Assembly: GCF_001625305.1 (NCBI RefSeq)
Contig: NW_017803379.1
Span: 797,601 to 861,600, forward strand
Length of the DNA: 64,000 nucleotides
Direction of reading: 5' to 3'
From: Branchiostoma belcheri
Lineage: Eukaryota; Chordata; Leptocardii; Amphioxiformes; Branchiostomatidae
Notes under the pieces: generated by a model
What the model was told of the DNA's origin: nothing
What the model saw: the letters and a program-made list of their open reading frames with translations, nothing else
The model's database searches: none
In this document: piece after piece, positions 58,801-64,000 of the stretch
Layout: each line of letters begins with the position of its first letter
Numbering within the stretch: position 1 is the stretch's first letter
Made by a program: the position numbers and the translations under genes

Positions 58801-61800
58801 GAATTCCGAGATTTCATACCTCCATGAAATATGGGCTTAATATGTAAATGTAAATTTCTTCTTTAATTATGCAAATTACCTCTGCATTAACATGATATAT
58901 GCATCACGATGTATGTTAACTTTTGATTAAGTTACAGATGTCCCAGGTATGACATTCCCATCATTCACCATTAAGAAATCATAGAATTTTTGCATAAATT
59001 ATGCAAATTAGGTCATCACTTGCATAATTAGTATCTGTTGATGTTCTCCCTGCCATAGATTACATACATTACATGTATGAAAGTAGTATAATGTAAAACA
59101 CTGTGATTATAGAATTTCCTCATTAGTTATGCAAATAAAGTCCTCATTTGCATAATTTGCATTTAGTCATGTACATCTCTCTCTCAGCTACCTACACACC
59201 AAAAATTATGAAAATATGTTGTTCCTATCTGGACTTATTGGCTTTTAAACATTTCGCCAGAAAGTGCCCTGCAGTTCCAGAACAAGCTGCTAGGGGGACC
59301 AAACTCACACCACTTATTCCTGACAGGATAAGCTATCTGTCACCAAAACATCAAGACCATAGCATGTTCAGGACAAAAGATTCAAAAACGGGAAGTTCTG
59401 CTGCAGTACCAAGGTCACCCACCAGGAGGCCCATATTTGACCTTGACGTTTGTCTTCCTAAGACTTACCAACATACCAAATATCATCATAATCCATAAAG
59501 GCGTTCTGAAGTTATGCTGACCACAAAGTTGTGGAAACACAGACAGACAACAGACAGACAGACAGACATACATACAGACAGACACGCCAAAAACAATACC
59601 TCCATTTTTCATGGAGGTAATAATTAAAACCATGCTGTAGCTCAAAGACAGAATGTTTTCATACAATACAATACAACACAATACAATACAATACAGTACA
59701 GTACAATACAGTACAGTACAGTACAATACAATACAATACAATAGGGGAAGCTCACCTTCCTGACAGTTCTGTCCAGTCCATCCAGGTGTGCAGGTACATT
59801 TGTATCCGCCATCTTTGTTCTCACAGCGTCCATGTTGACAAGGCTTCGTGGTGCATTCATCAATATCTGTGTGGTGAAACAGTATTTCAAGTCATGGAAC
59901 TAATAATGAACTAATTAAAACCATGCTGTAGCTCAAAGACAGAATGTTTTCATACAATACAATACAATACAATACAATACAGTACAGTACAGTACAGTAC
60001 AGCACAGTACAGCACAATACAATACAATAAATTAGGGGAAGCTCACCTTGCTGACAGTTCTGTCCAGTCCATCCAGGTGAGCAGGTACATTTGTATCCGC
60101 TATCTTTGTTCTCACAGCGTCCATGTTGACAAGGGTGCCTGTTACACTCATCTATGTCTGTAGTTTGAAAAAACAAATCTTGTATGATACATGATGAATC
60201 TATTCTCCTGCTAAGCAACAGCAATGCTGTGCATAGCATTATATGAATTATTGAAATTTTAGTAATAAAGAAGATTAGAACAACCAGACCAGACAAAGAA
60301 TCCTTTAGTCTGGTATCTCAAGCATCTGAAGTGCTGACCTTGCGTACAGTTTGGGCCAGTCCATCCAGGAAAACAGGCGCAGTCGTAACCAGGAGCTTGG
60401 TTCACACAGGTCCCGTGGAGACATGGTTTCGTGGTGCATCCATTTGTGTCTGCGTTGGAGGAAAGTATGACCATGTCTAAGCTCGAATGTTTAAATATTG
60501 TAATTCATAGAATACAAGTCAGCTACATAATTTTGTTTGGCTGGTTATAACTGAAACTGTCAGTAACACCCTGTCTTTCTATAAGTTCAAGGACATTACA
60601 GAGGGGCTAGTTCAAATGTACATCTAAACTAACTATGTGTCATAAACATATTATTATACACAATGTATGGATAGTGCTTACCCGTGGTTGCCAGATAAGC
60701 GATCATTGTCGGTGAAGTCATGTCGTTCACACTGGCAACAGTCGAGATGTTTTCCATCGGGAAAATCATCGTCGGCGGAGGACCTGTCCCGTTCAGCACG
60801 TCCTGATGATAGGCTAAGTCATGTGGCCCCTAAAATAAGCCAACAAGTTTATAAAACTATAGCATGATGCTAAACTTTATTCCAACGCAAGGGTACACAG
60901 GGATCAAATTTTCAACAACCACTGTCATCTTCATCAGGATAAGTAATGTCCAATCACTTCATCACATCAAAAACTTTAATCAAACATGATGGTAAGACTC
61001 TGGCCCACCTGGCCTCCATGAATGAACTGAGTTGCCAGGGTCATAGCGACCGCCATCACCAGGAGTCCACACCCGGTACCCACCACAAACCAGCACACTT
61101 TGTGAGATGTCACCTTACTCCACATATCACGGATGCGTTCTGATATGTAACATTAAAGGAGCACAAAAGTAGGGAGGATGGTGTTATTTTCCCATCGACA
61201 GTATTTTTTAGGAACCAAAAAATGCATACTACTACAGAAAAGTATACCTAATACTATGAAACAGTTTTTTTCAACCTCTGATGTGTCTAGGCTACTGACT
61301 GCAAAATGTTATCGCCCTTGTGCGAAGTTTTGAGATAAACCTCCATTGAAGTACATGCATGTATCAGTTTTCAGAAAGCAGTTTTGACGTACAGTCACTG
61401 TCACTGATTTTTTTTAAATTCCAACATTTCATGACTAGACATGGTGATAGACACACTCAAGTTATATCAACTTATTTTATACCACCACCAACGAAGAGGC
61501 AAAATACAGGACAGGACTCATGATACTCATTTTCACTTGAGTTAAGTGAGGAAAGTCGTGTAAAGTGCCTTTCCCAAGGGCACAAGATTGGTGGCATGTC
61601 AGGACTCGAACCCTGGACCTTTTGGTTCCGAGCCGAGCACTCTGCCGTTACGCCACACGACCCCACTGATGTTAGCCCTCCCACTCAGCTGAACAAGCCC
61701 GCCTCATTATTTGGTGGTAAGCAGATCTTAGACATTCTTACTTCTTTTCATATCACCAAACCTAATCACATAGTCTAGACAACAAAAGACTACAAACTAG

Positions 61801-62259
61801 GGTTGACACAATTAAATGTACATGACGCATACCGTCAAAAACCATATTGCAATACAAATTATGGTATTGATTTCCAGTAAAAAATTGTTCTCATTGTTTT
61901 TAACATTTTGTAGCACTGCGGTAAAAGTGTTGTAATGTCCAAGTTCCAAAAGCGGACGTACCTCGAAATTTGTAACCTGGACTAACGTCCTCAGGTAGTT
62001 GGTAGGGATTCTCCTTTTCAGGAATTTTACCCGGGCTAACTTTCCCAGGCTGATCCTCCTTTTCCGAAAGGTTTCCCGGCATAACTTCCTCAGTCTGCTG
62101 GTAGGGATCCTCCTTTTCAGGAGCTTCAAGGTTATCCGAGGACGACTCCGTGAGATCGCCCAGGTGGTGCCCGTGGACGTGGTCAGCACCTGTTGGACCC
62201 ACAGACTGGCCAGTGTCTGGTTCTTCCACGGTGGATGAAAGGGTGTTTGCTCCTTCCAT
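52767..62259 (-). CDS. Type II membrane protein with EGF modules and C-type lectin domain
   Basis: Sixteen visible exon pieces join in frame: 62259-61962, 61139-61009, 60829-60682, 60449-60339, 60157-60047, 59866-59756, 58753-58637, 58460-58350, (gap), 56255-56145, 55964-55854, 55683-55573, 54583-54473, 54003-53833, 53525-53359, 52844-52767; 665 residues plus any in the gap. Residues 1-112 are an acidic cytoplasmic tail with a repeated EKE(D/N)PYQ motif. A hydrophobic helix (113-137) is the only membrane segment, with no signal peptide, giving an outside C-terminus. A 50-residue stalk with NGT and NIS glycosylation sites follows, then nine EGF modules and a C-type lectin domain. It is likely a surface receptor for galactose-type sugars. 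The ATG at 62259 is the first in frame after a stop; an acceptor at 62311 leaves open an extra upstream exon. Confidence 0.88.
53359..53525 (-). CDS. C-type lectin domain, middle exon
   Basis: Encodes [17 protein letters not shown] and then QPDN and [13 protein letters not shown] is the galactose-type form of the calcium-site motif (mannose-type is EPN). The Glu of GEDC and the WND of the next exon complete the site. Confidence 0.92.
53833..54003 (-). CDS. C-type lectin domain, first exon
   Basis: Encodes [15 protein letters not shown], then [15 protein letters not shown], the classic opening of the long-form lectin fold with its extra N-terminal Cys pair. Enters in phase 1, like the EGF exons before it. 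Confidence 0.92.
54357..54460 (+). repeat. (CCATA)n/(CAATA)n microsatellite
   Basis: Pentanucleotide run just downstream (gene sense) of the 5' splice site of EGF exon 54473-54583. Related CAATA/CAGTA runs occur at 55494-55560, 55771-55840, 56051-56130, 58269-58337, 58549-58622, 59659-59743 and 59951-60031. Confidence 0.95.
54650..55449. mobile_element. TA-flanked MITE, array copy 1
   Basis: 800 bp from CCTCCATGAAA to TTTCATGGAGG with TA on both sides. It contains several TTATGCAAAT-type words and a GACA/GACAGACA run. No coding frame. Same family as 42434-43081. Confidence 0.85.
56322..56727. mobile_element. TA-flanked MITE, array copy 2 (cut by gap)
   Basis: First 406 bp identical or nearly so to 54650-55055; the rest lies in the N run. 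Confidence 0.85.
56728..57428. other. Assembly gap (701 N) inside the EGF array
   Basis: The gap starts within MITE copy 2 and ends exactly at the first base of MITE copy 3. Its length fits the missing MITE half plus one EGF exon and its flanks. Confidence 0.95.
57429..58226. mobile_element. TA-flanked MITE, array copy 3
   Basis: 798 bp, near-identical to 54650-55449. Confidence 0.85.
58819..59617. mobile_element. TA-flanked MITE, array copy 4
   Basis: 799 bp, near-identical to 54650-55449 and with the same outer flank (AGAATTCCGAGATTTCATA), so it was copied with its surroundings. Confidence 0.85.
60450..62259 (-). CDS. N-terminal tail, transmembrane and stalk exons of the lectin receptor
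   Basis: Exon 62259-61962 gives the acidic tail with the repeated motif ([16 protein letters not shown]). Exon 61139-61009 gives [13 protein letters not shown], basic and so cytoplasmic, then a hydrophobic run [18 protein letters not shown], the membrane span. Exon 60829-60682 gives a Thr/Pro/Met-rich stalk. All join in matching phase to the first EGF exon. Confidence 0.85.
61475..61664 (-). mobile_element. tRNA-derived SINE
   Basis: On the minus strand a tRNA-like head begins GGGGTCGTGTGGCGTAACGG with a perfect A box (TGGCGTAACGG, 61655-61645) and a perfect B box (GGTTCGAGTCC, 61612-61602). A non-tRNA body with CTTGGGAAAGGCACTTTAC follows. It sits in the lectin gene's first intron in the same orientation. 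The tail end is not sharp. Such SINEs are abundant in amphioxus. Confidence 0.8.
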
Positions 62260-62310
62260 TTTGTCGCCCTCTTCTACCGGCAATCCTTTTGTATCCTCCG
62301 TTTCTATTTC

Positions 62311-63587
62311 CTACCAGCAAAACGCGAATGTTGGATATCAAAAAGGCCAATCTGTCGCGCCATTTTTCTTGATCACAAGTCCATATTGTAACATGCACTT
62401 AGGAAATCTGACGGGGACCACCTTTCTGAGATTGTTCAAACGATATTGACATATATCCCCATCTTTTGTAAGCAATATTTGAAAGAAAAAATGGATTCCT
62501 ACTTCTCCAAAATTTTATTTATTTTAACATAATAAAGACCGTTGTACATTTTCGCTCTATTGGGCTGATTAGATAGCGTGGAGTGCCTGAAATTAAGGTT
62601 TTGGAACCGCGCAGTTTTCATTACAGGGTTAACGAGACCGATGTTTCTCAAACACATCCCGATCATCGTGTAACCAAAAAATACGTGTACTAGCACGACG
62701 TCTTCATGATTATAGCTGAATTTCGTGATTCATTTCAGAAATCGTACAGATACGGTGTACATATCATATAGAGCCAGATTGTTTTCACACGTACATAATT
62801 TTTGTCACAACAACCTCTTTCTGAAGGAAAGAATCAGAAACAAAAACACCAAATACCTTTATATCAGTCTGTCCCCACGTTGACAGTGAATGTTGACTAA
62901 ATATTGTCTGCAACAGAATATTGGAAACTGACTGAATTCGTCGCTGTTGCGTTTTTATGTTGCGATACGTCGCACCAATCACAAGCAAATTCGTGTGCAT
63001 GAAGCTAGACTAATTTCTAAGCATAATTAAGCACACAAAAAAGCGTTGAAAACATTCCATTTTTATTCAAGCGCCGATCATAGCAATCCTAAAGGGCACC
63101 AAGAAAAGACACACTTTTAGTAAGCATTGTAACAGTTGTTTTCAATTTCAGGCAAGGGATTTAGTTGATCGCATGTTTCAGCGTTTGTTTCACTGTTTTC
63201 ACCATAGGAACAGAACAAAATGTCTCCTTTAGTACAAATCGAAGATTTTGGTTATAAATTTACTAGTATTTTGCTTCCGTACTGTTTTCTTGTAATAAAA
63301 AAACTAGTAGTAGTAGTAAATGGTCTATTGGTAAAAACTCGATACAAGTCGGCCTTGCACTATACACTGAATTGCGCCGAATTTTACATTCTGCATACTC
63401 AGTAAAACTAAAACAGTAGGCTAATATAATACATATACAGGTAACATTCAATAATTGTCGACATCACAGGTTTTCCATACTATACATATAGCGAGGTGGT
63501 TCAACATCAAGGATTTAAAAACAGCATTGTGCGGAATCGTTAAAGGTGAGACTGCTCTCGACTCAAAACAGTTCACAACAGTTCAGT
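62311..63587. other. Upstream of the lectin receptor, nothing recognised
   Basis: AT-rich, no gene-like frame. It should hold the receptor's promoter and perhaps a non-coding first exon. Confidence 0.45.
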
Positions 63588-64000
63588 TTACAGTCCATTG
63601 AGGAGTTTAGCCAACATCGGCTTCGCACTCTTGGTGTATCTTTTGGTCCCTCTGGCCTGGGAGTACTGGAGCGAGTTCCTCAGCTGCCGACCGTGCAGAT
63701 CTCCGCGCGTCGGAGGAAGCCAGCCACAGAAGCGGGGCGACTGTCTAACCTTGTTCAGGCAAAGATTGTGTCTGCGGTCAGAAAGAGGTTCAAGTTCCAA
63801 AGTTCTCAAGGCTTCCGGGTATGAAGTGTACTGCCGGCCCAACACAATCCTACAAGCACGTTTCTGGACTCGTTCTAGTCTGACTGTTTGTCTGTTGGTG
63901 AGTGCGGCGTTCCAAACTGGGGCTGCATACTCAAGCAGCGGTCTAACGTAGCCGCAGTATACGGTGGTGAGGTCGACTGTTGGGAGACCAGCCCGTCTCA
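63588..64000 (-). mobile_element. Non-LTR retrotransposon (LINE), C-terminal end of the reverse transcriptase ORF
   Basis: Reading from the right edge the minus strand encodes YCGYVRPLLEYAAPVWN, LERVQKRACRIVLGRQY, YPEALRTLELEPLSDRR, then after a frame change PRFCGWLPPTRGDLHGRQLR, ending at TAA (63588-63590). This is the thumb and C-terminal region of Jockey/CR1/L2-type reverse transcriptases. At least one frameshift lies between LCLNK and the PRF block, so this copy is degraded. The rest is off-window. Confidence 0.85.

Larger units (their letters stand above)
54473..60449 (-). repeat. Tandem array of EGF exons, short introns and MITE-bearing introns
   Basis: Exons of 111 nt (one of 117), all phase 1-1, each coding one IDEC...NCQQ module, at 60339, 60047, 59756, 58637, 58350, 56145, 55854, 55573 and 54473 (lower ends). 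The seven inner copies are almost identical in DNA; the two N-terminal ones are more diverged. Introns are of two kinds: about 170 bp with a CAATA microsatellite, or about 1 kb with an 800-bp MITE. IDEC openings suggest calcium-binding EGFs, except 60339-60449, which has TNGC. Confidence 0.92.

Noticed and set aside
54473-60157. CRISPR-like regular repeats
   Set aside because: The repeats are 111-nt EGF exons with splice sites in an animal gene.
61600-61664. A functional tRNA gene on the minus strand
   Set aside because: A and B boxes are perfect, but the sequence does not fold as a full cloverleaf with a proper 3' end and continues into a SINE body.

Overview
The window looks like nuclear DNA of an invertebrate deuterostome, most probably amphioxus (Branchiostoma). 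The reasons are many short introns with clean GT/AG borders, single clear relatives of vertebrate INF2 and Mastermind, a tandem group of NME1/2-type kinases, a tRNA-derived SINE, and many MITE-type transposons. The species call is inference. Three runs of N (22878-22897, 40210-40229, 56728-57428) show that this is a draft scaffold.

Layout, left to right. (1) 1-5330: the first coding exon of a Mastermind-like Notch coactivator on the minus strand, with the start of its long first intron; the rest lies off the left edge. (2) 5.3-10.4 kb: intergenic, holding a 1.4 kb non-autonomous Mutator-like element with 9-bp target duplications. (3) 10.5-26 kb: three group-I nucleoside diphosphate kinase (NME1/2-like) genes on the plus strand. 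Copy 1 is diverged and splices in frame to an upstream exon that resembles a mitochondrial presequence. Copies 2 and 3 are near-identical products of a recent tandem duplication of about 5 kb. A short RecQ-like helicase gene lies on the minus strand between copies 1 and 2. (4) 26.9-49.6 kb: a large minus-strand inverted-formin (INF2-like) gene. I could phase 21 exons from the sequence: armadillo/FH3, FH1 (with an assembly gap), FH2, a WH2/DAD-like motif, two duplicated Ser-rich exons and an unusual exon of about 780 codons. Its 3' UTR reaches to about 26.9 kb, and part of it was copied together with NME copy 3. (5) 52.8-62.3 kb: a minus-strand type II membrane protein with a cytoplasmic tail, one transmembrane segment, nine visible EGF modules (a tenth probably in the gap) and a C-terminal C-type lectin domain with QPD and WND calcium/sugar motifs. 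Its EGF exons were amplified together with a resident TA-flanked MITE. (6) 63.6-64.0 kb: the C-terminal end of a non-LTR retrotransposon reverse transcriptase, cut by the window edge.

The genes do not form one pathway; this is an ordinary animal neighbourhood of unrelated housekeeping, signalling, cytoskeletal and surface-receptor genes. The most interesting signals are evolutionary: a kinase that may have gained mitochondrial targeting, a duplication whose junction carries a 1 kb insert between direct repeats, a MITE insertion dated by its empty site in the sister copy, and the exon-plus-transposon amplification in the lectin gene. I did not find a clearly new molecular system. No sequence search was run; all family calls rest on motif recognition.
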